Source: Methylocella tundrae | Lineage (GTDB): Bacteria > Pseudomonadota > Alphaproteobacteria > Rhizobiales > Beijerinckiaceae | NCBI RefSeq assembly: GCF_038024855.1 | Contig: NZ_CP139089.1 | Location: 1,984,001-2,048,000 of the forward strand | DNA: 64,000 nucleotides | Direction: 5' to 3' | Part shown: positions 9,478 through 17,722 of the stretch, piece by piece | How the letters are laid out: every line of letters starts with the position of its first letter | Numbering within the stretch: the first letter of the stretch is position 1 | Made by a program: the position numbers and the translations under genes | Notes under the pieces: model-generated | Seen by the model: the letters and a program-made list of their open reading frames with translations, nothing else | Databases searched by the model: none | Told to the model about the DNA's origin: nothing

Positions 9478-9968
9478 GCGGCCTCCCGCTCCGCCGGCGG
9501 CAATACATGATCGAGGGAAATCAGGCTGATCATGCGCCGATCAATGGCGAGCACGCCGCGAACGAATGTTTTCGCCATGTCGGACGCGACATCCGGCGTC
9601 GGCTGCAAGAGGTCGTCTGTGACGGTCAGAATATCGGACACCGCATCGACCAGAAGTCCCACGACCTGTTGTTCGATCTGCGCGACAATGATGACATGGC
9701 GAGCGGTCGGTTCGGCGGGAGCAAAGCCAAGCCGCGCCGCAAGATCGACGATCGGCAGCACCGCGCCGCGAAGGTTTACAACGCCGCGCACAAAACTCGG
9801 CGCCTGCGGCAGGGCCGTCGCGGGGGTCCAGCCGCGAATCTCGCGCACCGACATGATGTCGACGCAAAACTCCTGCGCGCCGATGCGGAACGCTATGAGT
9901 TCGCGCGGACGCCCCGCGTCGGCCCTGCGGCGACCATCGTTCGTTTTGGAATCAGTCATGGCCTTCAC
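9474..9968 (-). CDS. cheW: Chemotaxis coupling protein
   Basis: CheW links CheA to receptors in the signalling array. The 164-residue protein has a full CheW domain: [18 protein letters not shown], then [23 protein letters not shown], and a C-terminal strand with [26 protein letters not shown] at 9968 overlaps the cheA stop as GTGA, matching the coupling seen elsewhere in the operon; an ATG at 9959 is the alternative. Confidence 0.95.
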   Translation of the reverse strand: MKAMTDSKTNDGRRRADAGRPRELIAFRIGAQEFCVDIMSVREIRGWTPATALPQAPSFVRGVVNLRGAVLPIVDLAARLGFAPAEPTARHVIIVAQIEQQVVGLLVDAVSDILTVTDDLLQPTPDVASDMAKTFVRGVLAIDRRMISLISLDHVLPPAEREAA

Positions 9969-12184
9969 CCTGCTGTTGCGAGAAGATGATCCAGCGCGGC
10001 GGCGTCCGCTCGCGAACTGGCGACGACCGCGTCGACGTCGAGGATCAGCGCGACCCTGCCATCGCCGAGAATGGTCGCGGCGGCGATGCCCGGAACATGC
10101 TGGTAGTTTGCCTCAAGACTTTTGATGACGACCTGACGCTGGCCGAGAATGGCGTCGACCAGCATCGCGTTACGCGCGCCGCCTTCGGTTTCGACGAGAA
10201 GCGCGACGCCGGAAAGGGGATCGGCGTTGTCGCTGCGATAGCCGAGTTCGCGCCCGACATCGATCAGGGGCGTGAAATGTTCGCGGATCGCTATCACGCG
10301 GGCGCCGCCTCCAAAGCCATGCACGTCAGTGATTTTGGGCTGCAGCGTTTCAACGATCGCTGTCAGCGGAACAACGAGAGTCTGGCCGCCGACCGTCACC
10401 ACCATGCCGTCGAGCACGGCCAGGGTGAGGGGCAGGCTCATGGTGAAAGTCGATCCCTTGCCCGGCCGCGACTGAATCGAAATGCGGCCGCCGAGCGCCT
10501 GGATTGAACGGCGCACCACATCCATGCCGACACCGCGTCCGGAAATGTCGGATACCGTCGAGGCGGTGGAAAAGCCCGGCAGGAAAATCAAATTGTCGAT
10601 TTCATCGTCGGTCAAAGCCGCGTCCGCCGCAATGAGGCCTTTGCTGGCGGCGAGCGCCTTGACCCGCGGGCGATTGATGCCGGCGCCGTCGTCGGAGACT
10701 TCGATAACGATGCGGCCCGAGCGATGCAGCGCGGAAAGATGCACCATGCCTTCTTCCGGCTTGCCGGCCTTGATCCGCGCCTCCGGCGTTTCGAGGCCGT
10801 GGTCGATGGCGTTGCGGATCATATGCGTCAGCGGATCGGCGATGCGCTCAATGACCGTCTTGTCCACCTCGGTGTTCTCGCCGTCGGTTACGAGGCGAAC
10901 GGATTTTCCGGTCATCGCGGCGACCTCGCGGACGAGGCGGGGCATGCGCTGAAACACCGATTTTACCGGCTGCGCGCGGATCGCCATGACGCTGTCCTGG
11001 ATCTCCCGCGTCAACTGTTCGAGTTCGTCGAGTCCGGTCGCAACGCCGGAGGCGCGCGCGAGCCCTGCTTCCTGCACGCGCTGCGCGAGCATGGCCTGAT
11101 TGATGACGAGCTCGCCGACGAGATTGATCAGCCGGTCGACGCGGTCGAGATCGACGCGGATCGAGGCCGCTCCCTGTTCCGGCTTTGCCGGATGATCGGT
11201 TTTGGCGGCGGCCTCAGCGGCGGACGCCTTCTTCTCGACCGGCTGCTTTGCGCGCGTCTCGGCGAGATCGGCGACGACCTCAGGCTTCTGCCCCAGAGCG
11301 CTGCTTTCGGCATCGGCGCCGAGCTGCGCCGGCGGCGCCAGGGCGGCAAGCTCGGCTTCGACATTGCTTTGCATCTTTTCGATCAGAGCGGCGATGTCGA
11401 TATCGTCCTGGGGCGCGGAGAACCCCTCGGCCTCGACATCGAGATCGCAGTCCCATTCGACGAATTCAAACACATCGCGGACGGCGGTCTCATCCTGGGT
11501 CGTCGCTAGCGTGACGATCCAGGTCAGGTAAGCGCCTTCGGGATCCAGCTCGGGCAGCAATGGGATGTCGGTTGTATCGCAGATGACGGAGGTTTCGCCG
11601 AGGCTCGCAAGCTCGCGCAGAAGCAGCGAGGTTTCATTGGCCTTTGCGTAGAGACCGGGCTTCGGCCGAAAACGGATCCTAAACTCATGCAGCGCCGGCG
11701 CCGGCGGCGCATCGAGATCATCGAACATCGATTCATCCATGAGCACTGGGCTGAATGCGATTTCATCGCCGCCATCTTCCTCCGGCCGCTCGTCCGCGGA
11801 GACGGGATCGAAGGCGCGCAGCTCCGCGGCGAGCGCTGCATAGCGTTGCGCATCGACGCGCGTTTCATCGCGCGCGGCGCGCACGAGATCGGCGAGAGCG
11901 TCAGCCGCGCGGAGCATGATTTTCAACAGCTCCGGCGAGGGCGTGAGCCTGCCGGCGCGCAGATGATCGAGCGCGGTCTCGAACACATGCGCGAAACGCA
12001 CCAGATCGTCGAGACTGAAAGCGCCGGCGCCGCCCTTGATGGAGTGCACCGCGCGAAACACGGCGTTGACGGTTTCGGGATCAAGATCGCCGTCATCAAT
12101 AGCAAGAAGCCCCGTCTCCAGCTCGGCGAGCTGCTCCTCGCATTCCTGGAAGAAGGTCTGCTTGATCGCCGCCATCGCATCCAT
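9965..12184 (-). CDS. cheA: Chemotaxis histidine kinase
   Basis: CheA autophosphorylates in response to receptor state and passes phosphate to CheY and CheB. The 739 residues show, in order, the HPt domain with H47 ([12 protein letters not shown]), an acidic P2-like region, a charged Ala/Lys/Pro linker, the P3 dimerisation helix pair ([19 protein letters not shown]), the P4 ATPase with N-box ([11 protein letters not shown]), G1 (SDDGAGI) and G2 (GRGVGMDVV), and a C-terminal CheW-like P5 domain ([11 protein letters not shown]). It follows cheY1 by 50 nt and overlaps cheW. Confidence 0.97.
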   Translation of the reverse strand: MDAMAAIKQTFFQECEEQLAELETGLLAIDDGDLDPETVNAVFRAVHSIKGGAGAFSLDDLVRFAHVFETALDHLRAGRLTPSPELLKIMLRAADALADLVRAARDETRVDAQRYAALAAELRAFDPVSADERPEEDGGDEIAFSPVLMDESMFDDLDAPPAPALHEFRIRFRPKPGLYAKANETSLLLRELASLGETSVICDTTDIPLLPELDPEGAYLTWIVTLATTQDETAVRDVFEFVEWDCDLDVEAEGFSAPQDDIDIAALIEKMQSNVEAELAALAPPAQLGADAESSALGQKPEVVADLAETRAKQPVEKKASAAEAAAKTDHPAKPEQGAASIRVDLDRVDRLINLVGELVINQAMLAQRVQEAGLARASGVATGLDELEQLTREIQDSVMAIRAQPVKSVFQRMPRLVREVAAMTGKSVRLVTDGENTEVDKTVIERIADPLTHMIRNAIDHGLETPEARIKAGKPEEGMVHLSALHRSGRIVIEVSDDGAGINRPRVKALAASKGLIAADAALTDDEIDNLIFLPGFSTASTVSDISGRGVGMDVVRRSIQALGGRISIQSRPGKGSTFTMSLPLTLAVLDGMVVTVGGQTLVVPLTAIVETLQPKITDVHGFGGGARVIAIREHFTPLIDVGRELGYRSDNADPLSGVALLVETEGGARNAMLVDAILGQRQVVIKSLEANYQHVPGIAAATILGDGRVALILDVDAVVASSRADAAALDHLLATAG

Positions 12185-12234
12185 GGATCGCTATCCTTGT
12201 TCGAGTTCAGGCCGTTTGAGTGTTGGCGCGAGCG

Positions 12235-12600
12235 TCAGCTCGCTACGCGCCTTATCGCAGCGACGAGTTTCACAGGATCGAAGGGCTTGATGATCCACCC
12301 TGTGGCGCCGGCGCGGCGCGCGCGTTCTTTCTTTTCCGCGTCGCTCTCGGTCGTCAGCACCAGGATCGGCACGCCGCGATGGCGCTCATCGCCCCGTACC
12401 CCTTCGATGAAGCCGAACCCATCGAGGCGCGGCATGTTGATGTCGGTGACGATGACATCAGGCATTTCGCCAGTCAGGACCTCAAGGCCGTGCATGCCGT
12501 CCTCCGCCTGCACGACGCGATAGCCGGCGTCGGACAGAGCGAGCATCAGCATGTCGCGCATGGTTCGCGAATCGTCGACGGTGAGTATCGTTTTGCTCAT
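12235..12600 (-). CDS. cheY: Chemotaxis response regulator CheY (first copy)
   Basis: A 121-residue single receiver domain: D9-D10, phospho-acceptor D53 (VIVTDINMPRLDG), conserved Thr in LVLTTESD and Lys in IIKPFDP. It precedes cheA, the place of CheY1, the phosphate sink of rhizobial two-CheY systems. The sink role is inferred from gene order. Its start overlaps the STAS gene by 4 nt. Confidence 0.93.
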   Translation of the reverse strand: MSKTILTVDDSRTMRDMLMLALSDAGYRVVQAEDGMHGLEVLTGEMPDVIVTDINMPRLDGFGFIEGVRGDERHRGVPILVLTTESDAEKKERARRAGATGWIIKPFDPVKLVAAIRRVAS

Positions 12601-12908
12601 TGCGAAAGTTCCTCGTCGATGAATGCGTGCGGCGCTATCCCCAGTCGCCGCAAACCTTCGATAAAGTCGGGAGAGGCGTTGACGACGGCGAACGGAAGTT
12701 CATCGGCCCTCCAGGTCATGATCGCGGAAAGCAGCACCTGAAGACACTGACCGCCGAGGCGCTGCACAGCCGAGGCGTCGGCGCTGAGCTCCTCGCCCCG
12801 GCGGGCGAGAAGCTCACTGGCGAGAGGACTGGCCGCCTTGAGATCGAGTATCGCGGGGAGAGCGAGGATGCGGGCTTGATGCGCGGACGCGTTTTGCGTT
12901 TTGCTCAT
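12597..12908 (-). CDS. STAS-domain protein of the chemotaxis operon (CheS position)
   Basis: A 103-residue protein with a STAS-like fold signature: an ILALPAILDLKAASPLASELL strand-helix, then LSADASAVQRLGGQCLQVLLSA, the segment that in SpoIIAA-type proteins carries the phosphorylatable Ser. Here the corresponding position reads DASAVQRLGG. In rhizobia the small gene between the receptor and cheY1 (orf2/cheS) helps CheA drain phosphate from CheY1. This protein occupies that slot, but I am not certain it is orthologous. It overlaps the receptor gene by one base and cheY1 by four. Confidence 0.8.
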   Translation of the reverse strand: MSKTQNASAHQARILALPAILDLKAASPLASELLARRGEELSADASAVQRLGGQCLQVLLSAIMTWRADELPFAVVNASPDFIEGLRRLGIAPHAFIDEELSQ

Positions 12909-14857
12909 CAGAATTCCTCCCAGCTATCTTCGGCGCTCGCCGCGTCCGGCTTGCGGGCCGCGCCGCCGCGACCAGAGGAGGACAGCGTTTTCAGCGCCGG
13001 ACGAGCGGTTTGCGTCGTCGTCTGGGCAATGCGGCGCGGCGCCTTGCCGCGAGCCATGTCGGCATTCGCAACATGACCAACCTGGAACACGCCGACGAGC
13101 CGGGCGAGTTCTTCGCTCTCCTGTCCCAGCGCATGCGCCGCGGCCGTGGTCTCTTCGACCATCGCGGCGTTCTGCTGCGTCACCTGATCCATCTGGTTGA
13201 CCGCCGTGTTGACCTGATGCAACGCGCTTGCCTGTTCCTGTGCGCTCGCCGCGATGGCGCCGACGACAGTGTTGATTTCCGCCACCTGCGCAACGATGCG
13301 GCCCAACGCCTTGCCGGTTTCGCCGACGAGATCGACCCCTTGCGAAACCTGCGTCGTCGACGCCGAAATCAGGCTCTTGATCTCTTTGGCCGCCTCGGCC
13401 GAACGCTGCGCCAGAGCGCGAACCTCCGAGGCGACGACGGCGAAGCCGCGGCCCGCGTCGCCCGCCCGCGCCGCCTCGACCCCGGCGTTGAGGGCGAGCA
13501 AATTGGTCTGGAAAGCGATCTCGTCGATGACGCCGATGATCTGACCGATCTGCTTCGAGGATTTTTCGATCTCGCCCATCGCGGTGATCGCTTCACGCAC
13601 CACTTCGCCGCTGTGGTCGGCGTCGGACTTCGCCGCCGATACAACAGTCTGCGCGCGCAGGGCGCCGTCGGCCGTGTTCTTGACGGTCGCGGTGATCTGG
13701 TCAAGCGTCGCCGCCGTCTCCTCAAGACCTGCCGCCTGCTGCTCGGTGCGCCGCGACAGATCATCGGCTGCCGACGCGATCTCGCCGCTGCCCGAGGCGA
13801 TGCCGTCGGTGTTGGAGCGAATGCTCACCATCGTCTGCTGCAGCTTGTCGACCGCCGCGTTGAAGTCCGTGCGCAGCTGCGCGGCTTTTGGCCCGAAGGG
13901 CGTCTCGATGCGATAGACGAGGTCTCCCCTGGCGAGCCGGTCAAGACCATCTGCGAGCGACTGTATCGCGATCTGATCGTGACGCGCCTCTTCGGCGGTT
14001 TTGGCGGTCCGCTCTTCCTCTTCCTTTTGCCAGACCTTGATCGATTCCGCCTCCGCGGCGTCTCTCTTGACTTTGGCGATCGCCGCGTTCTTGAACGCCT
14101 GCACCGCCCCTGCCATCAGGCCGACTTCGTCCTTGCGATCGAGACCCGGAATCTCGACCGAATGGTCGCCCCCAGCCAGCCTGTTCATGACGCCCGTCAT
14201 CAATGTCACCGGCTCAGCGATGATGCGGCTCATCCACCAACCGACGCCCAACGCGGTCAAAATCGCCGCCGCGCCGCCGACGATAAGCATTTGATTGAGG
14301 GCAGCCATCAGCGCGTCGAACCGGACCTGCGCTTCGTCAGACCAAAGATTTACTTTTTCTCGGACGTCGGCCGCCATTGCCTTGAATGCGTCGAGGATTT
14401 CGATGGTGCGATCTGAATTCACAAATTTTATCGCAAGATCGGCCGTCGGATTTTCGCGAACAAGACGCATCGCCGGATCGCCGACATCGTGACGAAAGAG
14501 ATTTCCCGCCGCTTCGACTTTTTCGAGAAGAGCCAGAATGTCAGGACGCCCCGCGCTGTCCTTGCGGGCCTTCGCCAAATGGTCGGCGAAGGCTTTGACA
14601 GCATCGTCGTACATCGTGGCGAAACGCTCATTTCTCATCAGCATGTAGCGAAGAGAATCGCGTGATTGTTCGCGCAGAGCGTCGCTCGCCAGATCGATTT
14701 GGTCGACGACCCGGTATGAGGTCGAGTTGACCTCGGCAGCCGCGTTCAGTGACCTGAATGTCGTGAAAAGAGCCACGCTCATCACGGCGACGGCGACAAG
14801 AACGCAAGCAAAGCCAACGCTCAGCTTTCGTCCGATACTCAAATTGGCTAACGTCAT
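12908..14857 (-). CDS. Methyl-accepting chemotaxis protein
   Basis: A transmembrane chemoreceptor of 649 residues. TM1 lies at about 10-32 ([21 protein letters not shown]), then a periplasmic helical sensor of about 150 residues, TM2 ([20 protein letters not shown]), two HAMP-like segments, and the cytoplasmic signalling domain with the hairpin core [23 protein letters not shown]. The last five residues are SWEEF, an aromatic-x2-aromatic tail like the NWETF-type CheR/CheB tether. ATG 14857 has GAGGA upstream; a longer frame to 15004 lacks support. It is the first gene of the operon. Confidence 0.95.
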   Translation of the reverse strand: MTLANLSIGRKLSVGFACVLVAVAVMSVALFTTFRSLNAAAEVNSTSYRVVDQIDLASDALREQSRDSLRYMLMRNERFATMYDDAVKAFADHLAKARKDSAGRPDILALLEKVEAAGNLFRHDVGDPAMRLVRENPTADLAIKFVNSDRTIEILDAFKAMAADVREKVNLWSDEAQVRFDALMAALNQMLIVGGAAAILTALGVGWWMSRIIAEPVTLMTGVMNRLAGGDHSVEIPGLDRKDEVGLMAGAVQAFKNAAIAKVKRDAAEAESIKVWQKEEEERTAKTAEEARHDQIAIQSLADGLDRLARGDLVYRIETPFGPKAAQLRTDFNAAVDKLQQTMVSIRSNTDGIASGSGEIASAADDLSRRTEQQAAGLEETAATLDQITATVKNTADGALRAQTVVSAAKSDADHSGEVVREAITAMGEIEKSSKQIGQIIGVIDEIAFQTNLLALNAGVEAARAGDAGRGFAVVASEVRALAQRSAEAAKEIKSLISASTTQVSQGVDLVGETGKALGRIVAQVAEINTVVGAIAASAQEQASALHQVNTAVNQMDQVTQQNAAMVEETTAAAHALGQESEELARLVGVFQVGHVANADMARGKAPRRIAQTTTQTARPALKTLSSSGRGGAARKPDAASAEDSWEEF

Positions 14858-14999
14858 GCTGTCCTCGGAAAGTTGCCGTTGGAACCTATACGCACAGGGA
14901 TGCCTTGGACCGGAGCCTGGTCCGCGGCCATGGATCATTGCTTGGAATCGAGCCTCCGCGACGCAAGGCGAGCAAGGCTTTTTCAGCGTCTCATGCGCT

Positions 15000-15180
15000 T
15001 CCAATATTGCTTATCACACGACATTTTTGAATAAATGATCGACAACGAGATTATTTTATGGATTTTTGTATAAAATATACTTATATTCTATTCTATATTT
15101 CGTAAACATTTTCTGAGTTATATTTTATCCGTTAAACGCATACTTACATTTTTCGGAGATTTTTTTTGTTTTCGAATTGT
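15000..15180. promoter_or_regulatory. AT-rich leader upstream of the chemotaxis operon
   Basis: About 180 bp of strongly AT-rich DNA (runs such as ATTTTTGTATAAAATATAC) in an otherwise GC-rich window, between the receptor start at 14857 and the next gene at 15742. It is the likely promoter region for the minus-strand che operon and a plausible target for AT-binding nucleoid proteins. No specific -35/-10 pair could be chosen. The rest of the 14858-15741 gap holds only the repeat at 15354. Confidence 0.4.
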
Positions 15181-15353
15181 TTGAAAGACGATCACCCTGG
15201 ACTTCGGTTGCGGATTTGGTTGGCGGACGCGGCGCCCGTCACAGCGGCGACGGATCACAAAGCGGGCATTCCATGCACTTTAGCCTTGCAATTACCGTAA
15301 TCTTTGCAACACTCCCGAAGAGGCGCGAAGAGAGGATTGCTTTCGCCTCGAGA

Positions 15354-15466
15354 GCGCTTTCCGATCGGATGGAGTCGTTCGATCGATCAGAAATCGGTCT
15401 TGTTTCAAAAGCTTGAGCACATTCTTGTCAATCAGATCGAACCGTTCTGATTGGAATATGCTCAAG
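15354..15466. repeat. Dispersed extragenic repeat, copy A
   Basis: Contains CTTTCCGATCGGATGGAG, a GATCGATCAGAAATCG segment and an ATTCTTGTCAATCAGATCG segment. All three recur with a few substitutions and in the same order at 37593-37683. The right half folds into a long imperfect hairpin: CTTGAGCA at 15412 pairs with TGCTCAAG at 15459, and AATCAGA at 15430 with TCTGATT at 15446. Similar short repeats are common between genes in Hyphomicrobiales; the function is unknown. Confidence 0.75.
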
Positions 15467-15741
15467 CGCGGCCATCCTAGAGCAATCAATCGGCAGCAGA
15501 CCTTGGGAAGTTACAGAATTGCAAGCCGCGACTTGCAATGGTAGACATGGAAGCTATAGTGATTCCCGGTAGGACATTCGAAAACTTCGAAAGTTGTCAC
15601 TACTCGATACGGCGCATCCTCGCAGAATCGATCGGACACTCGCGGCTTCCTGTAGAGCCTATTGGCCGCCTGCAGAAAACCGCTCCTTGCTTCTGCTTAA
15701 CATTTGCACATTTGCGCGCCTGCAGTACTTATGGACAATAA

Positions 15742-16500
15742 ATGAAACATCCGCCGAAACCCTTTGCGGTCGAGATTAAACGCTCTCGCCGCTCTCTCTC
15801 GTCCTCGCCCGCGGCTTCCTCTGCCGACTTCATTGGCAAGGACAAAGCAGGCTCGGGCCGTTCCGCCCCTCCGCTTTTCGCCAGGACCGATCTTTTTTCC
15901 CATGCCGAACCTGATTCTGATTTTGCCGTCCCATCTTTTTTGCAAACAGACAAGCAGGCGTATCGCTCCGTCTCTGATTCGGTCTTGAAAGAAGCCGAAC
16001 AGATATTTGGCCCCAGACGGACCGCTGAAGCGCCCCATCGTCAGGCTCCAGACAACCGCCCAGGGCCGCGGATTCTGCCAAGTCTCATTGATCAAAACCC
16101 CGCGCTCGAGGCGGCTGAAGAGCGCGTCGCGCCGACGGTGACCGCGCGTCAGAACCGCACGCGGAAGACGCTTGCGCAGCGACCGAAAACACAGCCGAAG
16201 GCTGACCGCGTCGAAAGCGCCGATGCTGCGATGAAACGTGGCGCAATCGAAACCGCCTCGGCGCCCGTCCGGAAAAGCCGCGCCAAGCACGAACGCGCGT
16301 CCTCAATCGCCGCCTCGAAGAGCGCAAGGCCAGCGCCGACGCTTGCCGGCCCCGAGAATTCGGAAGCAAGCCCTGCGTTCGCGACGGAGAAGCCGCGCGC
16401 CGTCCGCGCCCGGAGCTTCACCCGCCGCAACCGCGAGGACGCTATTTCCTTGCCTCCCGGCCAGCAATGGAAACGCAGGCTGCATCCGCGCGCCTGGTAG
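15742..16500 (+). CDS. Basic low-complexity protein, function unknown
   Basis: A 252-residue protein rich in Arg, Lys, Ala, Ser and Pro, with no predicted membrane segment and little expected globular structure. It begins MKHPPKPFAVEIKRSRR and ends with a more defined tail, ISLPPGQQWKRRLHPRAW, which I suspect is the conserved part. The coding sequence follows a short upstream region and ends 88 nt before the initiator tRNA gene. It might bind nucleic acid given its charge, but no domain was recognised. The frame is long enough in GC-rich DNA that I believe it is real. Confidence 0.6.
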   Translation: MKHPPKPFAVEIKRSRRSLSSSPAASSADFIGKDKAGSGRSAPPLFARTDLFSHAEPDSDFAVPSFLQTDKQAYRSVSDSVLKEAEQIFGPRRTAEAPHRQAPDNRPGPRILPSLIDQNPALEAAEERVAPTVTARQNRTRKTLAQRPKTQPKADRVESADAAMKRGAIETASAPVRKSRAKHERASSIAASKSARPAPTLAGPENSEASPAFATEKPRAVRARSFTRRNREDAISLPPGQQWKRRLHPRAW

Positions 16501-16588
16501 GCCGGCCGTCGGGGCGGCGATGTCTGAGGCGCGTCATTAAAGCGATATAAACGCTTCCAATTCACGATCGACACTGCTACACCGTCGG

Positions 16589-16665
<77 letters not shown>

Positions 16666-16692
16666 AACCAAATACCGGATTTGATGAGACTT

Positions 16693-17118
16693 TCAGGAAG
16701 CCGCCCACGTCGGCGGCTTTGCTGCTTTTGGCGAATGCGTGAAGCGCCCACGCTCGCACCGCGCCGCACCGCGCCGCGCCGCGCCGCTCTTCAACGCCTT
16801 TTGAATCTCAGTCAACGCTGGAACGATGTGATCTTGGTCGACGTATACGCCGTTGGCGCTTTTCTCCGTGCGTTCCGCGACCCATCGCACGACGCTTGGA
16901 AATGACCAATATGCCGCATGAAAATGCGGATATTTTTCGAACTCCCGAATATACGGGCCTTCCAAATCGGGAAGCCGCCGAGTTTGCGGCAGCGCTCGCT
17001 TGAGCGCCATCCGCCGAGCGATTATCGCCCGATCAATCCTGAGATTTTGATCCTTGATCGCGGGCGCGTCGTCGACTTCAGGATAATTTCTTTCTCGAGC
17101 AATGAGATGATCTTCCAT
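16693..17118 (-). CDS. Hypothetical protein just inside the island
   Basis: An open frame of 141 residues with a plausible ordered stretch (REFEKYPHFHAAYWSFPSVVRWVAERTEK) and a low-complexity Arg/Ala tail encoded by a GC-rich tandem motif (ACCGCGCCGC units around 16758-16795). I do not recognise a family. It could be a remnant of the DNA that brought in the island. Confidence that it is expressed is low. Confidence 0.3.
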   Translation of the reverse strand: MEDHLIARERNYPEVDDAPAIKDQNLRIDRAIIARRMALKRALPQTRRLPDLEGPYIREFEKYPHFHAAYWSFPSVVRWVAERTEKSANGVYVDQDHIVPALTEIQKALKSGAARRGAARCERGRFTHSPKAAKPPTWAAS

Positions 17119-17152
17119 CCGGGCTGCTCGCTAACGAATCAATGTCTTCATG

Positions 17153-17197
17153 ATGGGACAAATGAACTCTGACACAATCGTCTCATCATTGTCCCAT
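17153..17197. repeat. 9-bp inverted repeat ATGGGACAA / TTGTCCCAT
   Basis: Perfect inverted arms separated by 27 bp, within the 17119-17722 stretch that has no convincing gene. It may be an insertion-sequence scar or an operator. A short minus-strand frame ending at the stop codon at 17318-17320 (ending LDRAKVRMLVENASTLGFIEK) looks like a gene fragment, but I could not assign it. Confidence 0.35.
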
Positions 17198-17655
17198 GGC
17201 GTGAGCTGCGCCTGTCGATCATAGCAGCGGCCTCGACGCACACGGATGACTGTTTGGCTGCTAACCGAGCTTGCGGTCGCGGACGCGCCAGGCAAGGAGA
17301 ACAGATACACGGCAGACCTACTCGACTGACTTCTCGATGAAGCCGAGCGTGCTGGCGTTTTCGACCAGCATCCTCACCTTGGCGCGGTCGAGTCCGGACG
17401 GCGCGGGCAAGCGCCTCTTTCGCGGGCGGCCAGCGCTCCTAAAAAGTGGTCAAATATATCCCGCCAAGACCGAAATCTATTCGGCCTTTCGCTTGCGCTT
17501 AGCGAGCTCAACCATCCCAAGTCAATCCATTTGGCGCCGCGTCGCGGCTGGAACATGACGAACAATTTAATGAGTGTCTGTCGGCTTTCGACGATGGTTG
17601 AAGATTGTTCGGCCTTGAATGCGCTTAGTGCTTTGTTGTGCAGCATCCCCAAGGA

Positions 17656-17683
17656 AATGGCCGTGCCCACAGGCACGGCCATT
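17656..17683 (-). terminator. Hairpin downstream of phospholipase C gene
   Basis: A perfect 12-bp stem (AATGGCCGTGCC, loop CACA, then its complement) starts 40 nt beyond the stop of the minus-strand phospholipase gene. Only a short U stretch follows on that strand, so it is a probable but not ideal intrinsic terminator. Confidence 0.6.
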
Positions 17684-17722
17684 CCTCGTTTTCCAAGAGC
17701 TTGCGCGACCGGGAGCCTGTTC

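Noticed and set aside
13010..14416. 468-residue frame antisense to the chemoreceptor
   Set aside because: Mirror of a real coding region; Arg/Leu/Asp-biased without domains.
17318..17430. Minus-strand fragment ending LDRAKVRMLVENASTLGFIEK
   Set aside because: Looks like the end of a gene but is too short and I could not assign a family; not listed as a gene.
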